Part shown: piece after piece, positions 45,941 to 60,700 of the stretch
Position numbering within the stretch: the stretch's first letter is position 1
Layout: each line of letters starts with the position of its first letter
Notes under the pieces: generated by a model
The model's input: only the letters and a program-made list of their open reading frames with translations
The model's database searches: none
Told to the model about the DNA's origin: nothing
Made by a program: the position numbers and the translations under genes
Assembly: GCF_043641665.1 (NCBI RefSeq)
Contig: NC_092196.1
Span: 17,771,692-17,835,691 of the forward strand
Reading direction: 5' to 3'
From: Enoplosus armatus
Taxonomy: Eukaryota; Chordata; Actinopteri; Centrarchiformes; Enoplosidae
Length of the DNA stretch: 64,000 nt

Positions 45941-48900
45941 AATCTATAAAATCATCTCATGATTTGCATATAAAATCTCAATCTGTACCATAGCTTTCAG
46001 ATAAACATATTGGAGTAAAAAGTACTATATTTCAGAGGAGTACAAGTATGAAGTATCATATAATCAAAATACTCACTACAAATACCTAGTAGAGTAGCTG
46101 CGCGAGCCAATCAAACGCAGACCTGTATTACTGCTGCATTTACAAAAACGACAAAGAAAGAAGGAAAGACAGATTAGAGGTGGTGTCTCGTGTCAGTCCT
46201 CGTGCCAAAAGGCCTGTCAATGAATTTACTTTCCAAACCTTTGTTTTGAAATTTACTTTTGGATCACAGACCGTGTTTGAGATGAGACACATGCTCCATG
46301 TAAACAGCCGGTTGTCATGATTAAAACTGTTTCCCCGCAAAGTCTAAAAACTTATTTTCTTTTCATGACTTTCCTGCAGTAAACACCTTTTTGGACTTTG
46401 CACTAATTCTTCATTACCAATTCCATTCAGTTTCTGTAATTGAAAAAAGATAGGAAGTCCATTATTCTGTTGGTGTCGGGCAGGTTTTCGGGGGAGTTTT
46501 GTGAGGGTTCATCATCCACTCTCTTTCTCTCTCATGCAATTACCTCCGCGAGCATCCTGTGACTCCTGAGACTGCTGCAGACAGAGCCAATTAAACTGGG
46601 TAACAATCATTGTAATTAGTGAAGCTGCTCCGCTGAGAAAATGGAACTATGTTAGTGTGAAGGTCTGCACTGACACTCATTATGGACAAACAAAATATGC
46701 TGTGATTCACGAGCTCAGCGGTTAATATGGAGGCCACATGCTCTTTATTCCTGCCAGACAGTAACAACCTCACATCTGTTTTGACAGAAAGCATCTGGAT
46801 ACATACATACATACATACATAGCACTTTAACTTTGGTCTGCAGTCAGTCACTTTTGGCCGAGCCAAATCTTCTGATCGCACTCTCAGAAAGACAGCAAAT
46901 AAGGATCATTTCCGAAACTATTTCTTTCAACACTCCAGATGACTCAGTCGCCTCGACAGTGAGCCTCTGTGTGATTCACAGTTTAATGGCCCTGCAGGCT
47001 TTTAGCTCAATAAAATGAACGAAGTGGGAATAATAAATCCACCTGAAAACTTTAAGATTCAGTATCGTTTTACATGTCAAAACCTACACCTACAATTACA
47101 CATTTCTATTGAGGCTTTAGCTTTAAGAGGTTGCGCTAATGCAGGACAAGTATGCGTCAACTCAGAGGTAAGGACTACTTGCAAACACAAACTCAGTGCT
47201 TGCTGTCCTTGTGCGCACTGAGAACATCTATGAAGTTGTTCAAATGGACTTAAGATTTCCTCAAGGACAAAACAAAACAAGACGAGAGAGGACAAATAGT
47301 TAAAGCGGAGAGTGGAACCATGCGGGGAATTGTAATTAGTCGCCCATTCATTTTAACCTTAATGATTATATTTTCTAATAGTTTCAGATTGGGTTTGGAT
47401 TCTCTCTGTTTGCTCATAATGAGGTTTTTTGGAAGATTTTTTTTCTTTACATTGTAAACCTAATTAACTGAGGGCACAAGGTAATCAAATGTAATATCTA
47501 ATAGAGAGACTAAAGTAGTGATGGAGTGTGTTTTAAGGCATGGATAGTAGAAAAATAATTAAAAAAAAGAAATGAACCTTTGTCTGAGGCCTCGGAGGCG
47601 GCTGTAATGATGATGATATATTGAGCTATAATTGATTCCGAATTCAATTACAGGTATATGGTGTTTGGCACAGCGGCTGTAAGAGCCAGGCTGGATGTAA
47701 TTCAGGTTTAGGGCCCTATGGCTGAAGATATAGTGGAATTTAGAGGACGGCTCTCATCTCAGGGCGTTTTCTGGAGATGGATGAGATGACCTTCAGATTA
47801 AAGAGGGTGAACTTCTCGTTCATTTTCCTGTTTGAATTATGGGGTTGAGATGCAAATCACTCGGATAAAAACTGTTTGTTAACTAAAGCATGATAGTTCA
47901 GAGGATAGAACCTCTTTTCACTTCGAACAAGAGAGCGAATTAGAAAAAGCTGACCTCTATAAATGATTGCAGGAAGATTTGAGGTGATTCCAATAACGTC
48001 TGCAAACAGTGTCATGCTCATGCAGTATTTAAAATCCAATTATCTGAATTTATTGTCTGAGATTTATGCATTTTCTAAAGTACAAAAAGACGTATCTTAC
48101 CTGTTGTGTTTGTTCTTTGTGATCTGAAGGTGATGATGACAGGTGCAGAGCGAGTCACTAGGTGTCACCTAGTCTAATAGATAAAATAATAAAAGGACAT
48201 TTGCATTTGTCATCAATTGGACCAAATGTGTACATAGAATATATTGTAGGAAGGAGCTCCAACTTCCTGGAAGCACTAAGATGTTACAGTGAAGCACTTG
48301 CACATCCACATCTATACACTTTTGAGTACTTTTGGTTAAGATTTTCATTATATCAAACCAGATTTTGATGATGATTAATCTACATAAAGTTTTTATCGTC
48401 AGTGGCGGGGTCTGCCAGTCCCGCTCTCGATCCAAAGGCTTGATGTTGATCTTTCACTGATGACACTTTAATAAAAACTAGCCTTTGCTGTCGTGAATCC
48501 AGTTTCCACCTTCGGTCTAACTATTACGGTATCTCGTCTTTGTCCGATTTGAAACGTTATCCAATATTGTCTTCACATCTACAAATCACGATAATTTCAT
48601 GTTTCCAGTAAAAACCTCAAAGACCAACTCCTGTCTTCAACCTTTATTGGAAGCGTGTTTAGCTGTGCACTAACATGAATAGTGAGAGTGGAAGATTTAC
48701 GTCTTAACAATGAGATGAAGTTTGGTGGCCGATGGACAAAAGACGCCTCTCTGAGATTGAATTTTGGCATCTTTCTCCATTAAATTAAGTAACATTTTAA
48801 CACCAAACTAATCTTGTCATGGCGTGATTATAAAGGTTTATATGGCCTCTTCATAATGTCATCAGACGTATGGAGGAGATATTATTGAGGTCATATCAAG

Positions 48901-50009
48901 TGAGCTACGATATCGCCACTAGATGGCACAAGCGGAACACGAGGCGCTCCAGTGTGGGAGAGATACTTTTGGCAGGCGATGGTGTCAAAGATGTTTTTCA
49001 CCCTGAAATTGTTTTGTGATGAAAATGTTAACATCCTAATTCCACCTGCCTTCAGGCACCGAGAGCCATGTCACACTCCACTTTGTTTACTCACTTGTGC
49101 TTGTGAGATATGAGATGAAATAAAAAGCTGGTAAATACATATTTCTCAGGAGTGATACGGATGAAGACCACGTGTTATTGAATCAGAACTCAACATCTGG
49201 TGGTGATAACGCACAGCAGCGGCCTGCCTCTCCACTATCAGGCGATCTAATCTAATCTGCGCTGCCTCTTAGATACTGTACAGCATGAAGGCCACACAGT
49301 AATCTCCCCAGATGACTTTTTTCATAATGTAACTTGTACCAAGTAGATATCTCAGTGATGGATGAGCCAGAGAACAAATGATTGCAATTGTGGAGGCTCC
49401 TCTCTAAAGGTTTCCCTCATGTCCTTGGTTTCATTGCTTTGGCCCAGATCTCCTCCCCCCGCAGGTAGTGTTATCTATCAATGTTGGGCACAATGCATTT
49501 TACTGAGGAGCACACACACAATAACACACACCTAGACATGAACAAACATGCACTCTCACTCGCTCCCCAACCTGTTCCGCCATTATGAACATTATGTGAT
49601 TGCTTTGGGATTTACAGTTTCTTTTATTATCCATTTATCAATTTTAATTTCGATGAAATTTTTTTTATTTGCACTGGCAAGAGAAGAGATTCCTGAGAGA
49701 GTTTTTTTTTTTTTTTTGGATATCCAGTAGTTTCATGTCTTTGATCACGTGCAGAGCTCTACAACCTGCGGCAGATGTGTGAGGACTGTCTTTGTTCTCT
49801 TATTAAGGCTTTGCTGTGAAGGCGGTCAATATCTTCATTCACATTCTCACTCGTGTTGTTTCAGGGAAAAGAAACGATCCTTTCAGCTCTTTCCCACACA
49901 TCTACTTCTTCAGTTTAATCACATCTCAGAGTGTTTTTCCATCAGTTATCATGTTTGTAAGACAGCGTGACAGACACATTCTTTCTTTGTAACTTCTGAT
50001 AATTTGATA

Positions 50010-50450
50010 TTTGGTATTTTCAGCCATGCTAGCACCGTGGCTCTGAAAATATCTCCATGAAATCTGGTACAGACATTCATGGTCCCCAGAGGATGAAGCT
50101 TGTTGACTTTGGTGATCCCCTGACTTTTCATATGGCGCCACCACCAGGTCAAACCTTTCACTTATCCTGTGAGGACTGCCACACAGTTTGGTACACACAT
50201 TCAAGGTTCCCTTCAGGATGAATTGTTATAACTTTGGCGGTACTTTAACTTTTCATGTTGTTGTTTTGTTGATACTTTGGTTTATGACCAAACACCTGCA
50301 ACATAATGACATTCTTTGTGTTTGATGCTAATCGGCAAAACTACGATGGTGAACACGGTAATCATTATTCCTGCTAAATATCAGAATGTTAGCATTGTGA
50401 TCATGTTAGCATGCTAACCACTGTGGAGCCTCAAATAGCTGTTAGCGTGT
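50010..50450 (-). repeat. GCTAAC-rich dispersed repeat, copy 4 (longest)
   Basis: Reverse-orientation copy with AGCCATGCTAGCACCG, TTCATGGTCCCCAGAGGATG, a second related stretch ACACATTCAAGGTTCCC, TTTGTGTTTGATGCTAATCG and TAGCATGCTAACCACTGTGG. The doubled middle suggests the full unit is longer than the other copies show. Confidence 0.65.
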
Positions 50451-50661
50451 CTGTGGTCATTATCTTCATTCACTTTCTTATTTCTGTCACTTTTCTTCAC
50501 TTGAACTACATAATTTTTCATCAACTTATGTATGCAAGATGACTTGACGTGTTGTGGTTTTTACATTCGTATTTTTCCTCATGTCTCATGTCAATTAGTA
50601 TCCATTAGAGTTGGAATAAAGCTTTCCTGAATCTCTCTTAAATCTTGACATTAGTTCAGGG

Positions 50662-51141
50662 CAGTGGTGGAAAGTAACAAAAGTGCTGTGCTGAAATACA
50701 ATTTTGAGGTACTTGTACTTTACTTGAGTATTTCCGTTTTATGCTACTTTATACTTCTACTCCACAACATTCCAGAGGAAAATGTTGTACTTTTTACTCT
50801 ACTACATTTATTATTATTCTGTTTATCTTGCAGCTGTAGTTACTATTTAAGTTTCAGATGAACAATTTACATAAAGATTCAGATCTGTGTGAGTCCAACA
50901 TCTCAGATGATTTCATCGAAATAACTGTTCAAGAGGTAAAACTCAAATCTATCTAATCTATCTATCTAAAATGAAGACAAATTTGTTATTATTTCTTTAT
51001 TACCCCATTAATCAACTCATGACCCCTCAGATTGTCTTTTGGAGTCTGAGGAGAGTGCCCGACCCCTAGGTTGGGAACCACTGGCCTAAACTATCAAACT
51101 GTATATAAAGTAGTTCAAAGTAGCTCCACCTCACCACCAGT

Positions 51142-51178
<37 letters not shown>

Positions 51179-51340
51179 TATCAGTCACAGGAGCCATTTT
51201 TGTGCATTTTGCTGATAATACTTCTGCACTTTTACTTATGTAGGATTTTGAATGCAGGACTTTGCAATGGGGTATTTTTACATCAATGTATTGGTACTTT
51301 TACTTCTTCTTCTTCCATTTCAGGAAGGAATCAGGTCGAC
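50662..51340 (+). mobile_element. hAT-like non-autonomous element with nested insertions
   Basis: Starts CAGTGGTGGAAAGTAAC and continues TTGAGGTACTTGTACTTTAC and TTGAGTATTTCCGTTTTATG. Its inner part is broken by another element end (GGTTGGGAACCACTGG, about 51070) and a TAA tract (about 51145-51179). The far side has TGGTACTTTTACTTCTTCTT. The nested order shows at least two later insertions or expansions. Confidence 0.5.
51145..51179 (+). repeat. (TAA)n microsatellite
   Basis: About 11 TAA units inside the hAT-like element between mpp3 and asic2. Confidence 0.95.
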
Positions 51341-52969
51341 AAAGTTGATTTTAAATCCGTCTGTGGGGTTCGCCACAAACGCCAGAAGTTTGTATTTCTT
51401 AATCTGACCGACCAAATTTTTATAAAACACACTCATAAACCGAGTTTAAGATGAAATCTGAAGGTACGCCTCCATTGTGCACATGAACAAAGCCCAACAC
51501 ACACACCGCTTTATAACTTGAGTTTCTAAGTCTTCCGGTTGATCTCTTCAGGGGAATTTGTACGGGGCTTTAGCTCGTCACGACACGACGATTTCCAAGA
51601 CGTGTGGGATGTCGCGGCCTTGTTTCAGTAATTATCCTGGCACACAACGGCTCACTGATAAGTCTGCAAAACTGTCCTGAAGGGTCTCAGGAATGTTGAC
51701 ACAAGACAGCCGGTCAGGTGGATGCATGTGTCATTTCATTAGCTGAATGGATTATTAGCCAAGTTAACTATTGTGAATGCCACTGATTTCCCACGGGCTC
51801 ATTAGGAACACAAGAAAATGGTGCCCTGATGAGTCTGTGGCTTGTGATTAAATTAGTAATCGACTCTCTTAAGCAATAAACAGAGTAATTAAACATGATT
51901 CACCCCCAGGTAACAACCAGCGAATGTATACGTTAAATGAATAATTCATGCATGTCATTTCTGATGCTCTGTTATATTTGCCTGGGTGAGTATTTTTAGG
52001 GCACCTGTTTATTCTAATGTGCAGGACAACAAACACAACTGTGAACTATTTTCTAATTTCACCGCAGATCACGTTCAGTCAGATGAAGTCAACAACTCCC
52101 CACCCCCGGTGTCTGTTTGGGGTTGAAAATTCAATTATGTTGCCAATTTTGCTTTTGTGACAGACATTAATAATAGATCTCAAAATTAACTGCACTGTCG
52201 TCAGCGAGGCCTGACTGAAGCGAAGGTTTCCAGAAGTCAGGTTGGAAATGGACTCTGTGGGGCTGAACTGGAGTTGGAGAACTGAATGGAAAAGGCCGAC
52301 ACAACTGGTTTAAATCTTTCTCTTTAATATGTCTTACTGTCAACTTACCACTGTCTCTTTGTTCAAACTCCAATTATCCCTCATTTTCTCTTTAATCTGC
52401 TCACTCGGCACTTACTGCCTTTCTCTCTCTGACATGAATGAAGAATTCAAGCGTGTGATGCCTGATTAACTGCGAAAGCCGAGAAGATTAAATCAAACTG
52501 GCTTCAAATCCAGCTTGATGTTGGGTTCTTTTGCTGATGAATGTACTGTCTGTTTTTATGAAGTGGTTTAGATATTCTAACCGTGACAAAGCCTTTTTGT
52601 AGAAACTCATAAAACCATTAAAAACACACAATGTAAATAATAACACGCCTAAACTAGAATGAGCTCAGAAATACCTCAGTAAAATGTATCGTCTACATTT
52701 CTACAAACATTAAACATAACCTGAGCTGCCTTTAAATAGACAAGCGTGGAGATGTTTGGAGAATCTAAATCTGGTCTGGGATAGTCATCATTAATTAGTT
52801 CTGACCATTTCATTTCATCACGGTGCTGTAGCACCACCTGTAGGCCAAACGCCAGATAACATTTCTCAGAGTGGCTTGGAGATAATGTGCAGTTGTCATC
52901 TAACTTTGGGTTAGACTCATATTGAGCTCATAATAAAATCACAGTGGGAATGCATTGTTTTACATTTTG

Positions 52970-53110
52970 CACTAGAGCTGAAACGATTAGTCGATTAATC
53001 AATTAGTTGACAAAACTATTAAAGCGAATTAAAATTCACAGGTTTCAGCTTCTCAAATGTGAATCTTTGCTAATTTTCCTGCTCTTCTATGATATTAAAC
53101 CACATATCAA
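52970..53110 (-). repeat. Inverted-repeat element copy, reverse orientation
   Basis: Begins AGAGCTGAAACGATTAGTCG and continues with ATTAATCAATTAGTTGAC and the shared TTTCAGCTTCTCAAATGTGA, so it faces opposite to the copies at 44.4 and 60.6 kb. The right end fades into unrelated sequence. Confidence 0.5.
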
Positions 53111-54964
53111 AACTTCTGAATACGTCGACATTTTACGGAGGTTGGCCAGCAGTAGCCCCAGCGCTGACAGATATCCCTGCCTGCCCAATCAGTCAGTGTT
53201 TGGCAGATCTCCAAATCCGTGAACATTATCCTCTGCATCAGAAACATCGTTTGGTCTTTGTCTCACTCACGACAACTTCCAGTGCAGCAACCAGGACATG
53301 ATCCCTGGCTGACGTCCCACCTGTGAACACTAACAATTCGTGTTGATTGAAACAAACTGGCCAAGCTGGGCGCTCTGCTGCTGCGACACCTGGACACCCG
53401 CAGACACGGGTTTAGGTGTAAAAATCATTGTTTGTGTTCTTGCTTTAGCATACAGGAAAATGAAGCTGTTTCGATTGTGTTTTTTGTTTTCATGGTAAGC
53501 ACAGGGGAGTCAAATGCAAAGAGATTTTGGGCTTTATGTCTTTTCTTCACACAGCGACTGAACGACTTGTGAAAAGAGGAACTGATAAACCCTCTTTAAA
53601 AGAGCTATCAGAAGTTTTTAACAAAGCCTTATCATCTGTGGCTGCAAAAAGAGCAGATCGTTGTGAGATGTCCAATCGAAGAGCTTCTTTTATGCAAATG
53701 AATCCATAAAGGCAGCCTCTGGAGCAACAGTACTTCTGTATTGTTGTTGAATTAAAGTGCACAAACTCTTTTGCTGGACGTCAGCTCCCTTTCTGTCTTT
53801 GGCTGAGCACAACGTTTTTCTCGTCTTGCTTTAGCTCATGTGATTTATGAAACACTTAAACGCACTGAAGTATTTGATCTTATTGTTTCTACAATGCTCT
53901 TTTAAGTACTTGTGCAACCTCTGCTGTGTGTGTGTGTGTGTGTGAGCTCCCAGTCCACCAAGGCAACCAGCATGTTTACAATGACTTGCTGATGTGCTAT
54001 GGCTGACCTGCAGGCAATTTCTGCTGCCTAAATATCTGCTAAATGAAGTGAGACTGAACTGAGAATGAACCCCGCCTGCAGCAGCTCGCAGATAAGAGTT
54101 TCTGGCAATGTGTGGAATACTAATATAAGTAAACCAAAACCGGGGATCATTTTCTACAATAGTTAACTCAAAAAATGTAACTGCTGACATGCTCTGAAGG
54201 TAAACTAACAGAAAGTCTCTACGAGGACGATTCCTCAGCCCACAGTACATCCGTTCACTACAACAATCATTCCTGCTTCTACTTTTGAGGCCATCCTCAC
54301 ATTGAATGTCATCTCTTTCCTTTAAAGCTTTTCTTTCATTCACAAGTAATTTGTGCGTGGCTGAGCTGCATTATTAGACTGAATGAATGAAACAAACGTC
54401 ACGGGGTATAGGCACTTACTGCGAGTTGCAGTGCTCACTGCTGCTGCTGCTGTTGGATTTTCTTAAAAGTAGCCATGCTTAATAAAAACTGACCATCATG
54501 TTAAATCAGGTTTCAAGTGGATTTTTCCGCTGCTGTGATGTGACTCCTCCATTGTCCGAGCTGCTGTAACCAGTTGAGGCTGAATGGGGCAACACTTCAG
54601 CCACTATTATGAGCATGCAGCACGGACGTTAGAGGGAAACTGCACCTTGCCAAGCTACTGTACATCTGATCCAGCGTGGCTCGCTGTTCTCCAGTTCTTT
54701 GTTGGACTTGTCAAGCAGCTGTCAGGCGCTTTGTGCCGACTCGTTCTCTGTATTCTTTCCAACTCCCACTTCTAAAAGTTGAGATTGTCCCTGAGTCACT
54801 TCATAGGTCGCTGTCTAAACCTCCCAAGAAATGAAACATCAAGTGAGGACGACTGCAAGGCTACACACTCCCGGAAAAACTGCTCCAACTCTCGGTTCTT
54901 TTGAATTGAGGCTTGAAATGCTTCAGTTCACCACTGCATCTCATTAGATTACATTTGAGGCTAT

Positions 54965-55175
54965 TTATTCACATCTCAATACTTTGATTTATGACCAAAT
55001 ATCTGGAAAACTAATAACATTCCCACCAGCCTCACCTGTGCTTTGTGATTATTTTATTTTGATTATTTATTTGTGATGCTAACATGCTACACTAAGATGG
55101 TGAACATGGTGAACGTGTTACCTGCTACGTTAGCATTTAGCTCAAAGCACCACGGTACAGCCTCACAGAGCTGCT
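54965..55175 (+). repeat. GCTAAC-rich dispersed repeat, copy 5 (degenerate)
   Basis: Contains TTTGATTTATGACCAAATAT, GTGATGCTAACATGCTACAC and GTTAGCATTTAGCTCAAAGC. It is more diverged than the other copies and lies in the mpp3-asic2 interval. Confidence 0.45.
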
Positions 55176-56337
55176 CTTAGTCTTGTTATATTGTCTCGTG
55201 TTTCTTTTATATCAAGTTGTATTTAAAGGCTTATTGTTGAAAGGTGCAATACAAATGAACTTGCCTTGTTTAGCCTTGGCACAACAGGACGCCACTGCTG
55301 CAAAACAACTTTTTAATTTAATTGTTTCACATTAAAAACACACACGGTATGCTGCATCACAAAATGAGAAAACGCTGTCCTGCGATAACAATTGAAGCCA
55401 AAGTAGAGAGAAGAAACAGCCAGAGTCGTTGCCACCAAGAGAAGCGAGACACGTTCGTCTCACACGCCTGCAGGTCGGCCGAGGATTGTGTTCGTCTGAA
55501 GCCACAACATGAGATAGTACACAGAGACAGCAGGTTGAGCCACAGATGGGAAATCATAATTCAAACAGTCTCACAAAGCACTTGAATTCATTCCTACCTG
55601 TAATGTACATTACCATGATGACAGAGACCATGCTAGGATGATCATGAACTAGAAATAGAAAACTCAGATACACTTAAATCTTCCACATGGTCTCACACAA
55701 GCTTTTGGTGTAAAGCCATATATATATGTTAACTGTTGTTTCTGAGGACACCGAAGGTTCAGCTGAACCTGTATGAGAAAGGACGCCTGGTGCTCGTAGC
55801 AAAGTGTGTCTTTCATTTTTAGCATGACATTCAACTACCCCGAAAATGCTACTGCCTGTTAGATAACAGTCTCACCTACTGAGAGCTGCAGAGTGACGTC
55901 ATGAAAGAAATGTGACAACCATGTCGTCACGTCTGGACCTGGAGATGATGTTTTCACCGAAGTTCTTTTTAAATGAGATCTGCTTCAGGCATCTCGTCTG
56001 CGTGGTACCCGTTTTCATGAGGAAAAACCCCCACAGATATTTACACCATAACACAGGCGACCCTGTATCCTAAAAAAAAACAGACAAATAAAACATCCTG
56101 GCTGAACCCTCTTCATGGTGCTTTTGTAATCATTTTTATAATCATGAAAGTGTTTTAAAATTGTAAAGACTGGGGATTTCAACCTGACATTCTCTTAATG
56201 AAATAATAGTGTAACAACACTCTGGGCATATTCGTTTGCTGCAGCGTTTTGTAAATGGCTTTCTGTCTGGCTGGCAAATAAATTCGACCTCACTTAGCTG
56301 GGTGCTGTGGTGAGGTGCAGCAGCCAGAAGTCAGTCA

Positions 56338-57295
56338 TTTATTAACATAAATTAACAGTAAGAGTATGACATCCCTTTAAAGATGTCTGTAGGGAACAGC
56401 TTAGCACCCCGGGAGTCACGTGGCAAACATGCCTTTTAGTAAACTGATTAAACTGAAACCGACAGGTGAAAAAAAAATATGCAAAATGTGGGCTGCAAAA
56501 TGTTCAGACTTCACTTTTCATTAGACAAAACAAACGTTCAGGTGCTTTTTTTTTTTTCCCTCACTAATGCTCACACATTACCAACTCCTTCCCCTTTAAG
56601 ATATCTAACGAAGAAATGACAAATCACTCATGAGAATAGATTTTCAAAGGGTTGGTCACATCTGAACTATGATTTTAAACAACCATACGTTCAATCTGTA
56701 CATTCGAAGTTCGACATCTCACTCCGGGCCCGTGTCACAGGGCCTGTCCTGCAGATAGAGAGACAAATGGCACACATGTACGATAAAGCAACACTGCAGT
56801 CCAGCGTATGCATCAGCAAAGAGAGCAAGAGAAATTGACGCATGCAGTTTGGACAGTTCAAAACCAATTTTTGTACAGTTCATTTGGCAGTGACCGACAT
56901 ATGAATGTGTTTGTTACATAGATATGCTGCACAGGGACCAGCTCCCTTTATGGGTGGCAGCCCCACCCAGTCTCTGATTTTCTGTGTGCGTGTATGTGGA
57001 GACACAGACCCCGCTGCAGGTCTGTCACAGCGGAGGCCACCCTCCCACTACAGTACAGTGCAGGGTGACAGAGAGGGCCGATAAGTCCAGCCGACAGCGC
57101 CTTAATCCCCATTAGTGCCTCAGACAAGGCGGTGTGACAGAGCGCAGCGCTGTCCTTAGACCAACCCCTGTTCTTGTCTTCGTCTCCTCCCCTCCACTGT
57201 TAAGGTCCTGCAGGATGCCCAAACAGAGGATGAAGCACCACCCGGTGGAGGCAGCCTCTGGACGTGAGTGGCTCTGAGGGGAAGGGGGGAGAGCC
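56338..57295 (-). other. asic2: asic2 3' UTR (probable)
   Basis: The minus strand after the asic2 TGA has no exon. The first AATAAA on that strand is at plus positions 56338-56343 (TTTATT on plus), which would give a 3' UTR of about 0.95 kb. The true end could lie further left. Confidence 0.4.
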
Positions 57296-60052
<2,757 letters not shown>

Positions 60053-60479
60053 CTGCTCTCCACAGCCGACAGTTTAGCTTCACGCGGGAGGGGTGATGGA
60101 GAGGGGGGGTAACGAGATGTGGGAGGATGGGTTGAGGGTGATGAACACACGGGAGAAACGCTCTTTTAGATACAAAGTGAGACTTTGACGTAGACAAGCC
60201 TTCAACCCTGCGCCGAGTCATAACTGCCAAACCTTTTGTTTTTTCTGCCTCGACTCCGCTGGCGTAATATATTATTATTCTAACACATTATTTGAAAATC
60301 CACTCACTGTTGAGACTGCAAAAACGAAGGTTAATATGTTATTAAAAGTATAAAATATAAAAAATATATAATAATATAATAGTTAATACATGAGACTAGA
60401 TTTTAAAATACTGCAGGTATTAAAGTTGTGTTATGTTAAGGTCACTATAAGCTTCTAAACACATTTTAGTCTCTATATA

Positions 60480-60700
60480 AATGATAAATTAGTCTTTTTT
60501 GTCCATTGATGAGGAAATTATACATCAACATTTTTTCATTTATCATGACCCTGAAATGCCAAATGTTCATTAGTTCCAGCTTCTCAGGTATGAGGATTTG
60601 CTGCTTTCCTCAGTTTTCTTTCACTGGAAATTGAATATATCGTGTTTGAAGACATCATCTTGGAATCGAGGAACGATAATGATGATAACTGCAGCCCTAA
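60480..60700 (+). repeat. Inverted-repeat element copy in asic2 intron
   Basis: Contains AGTTCCAGCTTCTCAGGTAT, TGAAGACATCATCTTGG and the end GATAACTGCAGCCCTAAC, as in the 44.4-kb copy. It is non-coding and lies antisense to asic2. Confidence 0.5.

Larger units (their letters stand above)
45266..56335. other. Gene-free interval between convergent mpp3 and asic2
   Basis: No exon was found on either strand over 11 kb. Repeats seen: inverted-repeat element copies (45780-45940, 52970-53110), GCTAAC-rich repeats (50010-50450, 54965-55175), a hAT-like element (50662-51340) with a TAA microsatellite. Repeat-free blocks rich in TAATTA/ATTA-type motifs and balanced composition (46500-46740, 47310-47760, 51600-51960) look like possible conserved regulatory elements. 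Open frames here are short and without family features. Confidence 0.6.

Noticed and set aside
53831..54343. 170-codon minus-strand frame between mpp3 and asic2
   Set aside because: Contains a microsatellite-coded HTHTHT stretch and no recognisable domain or splice partners.
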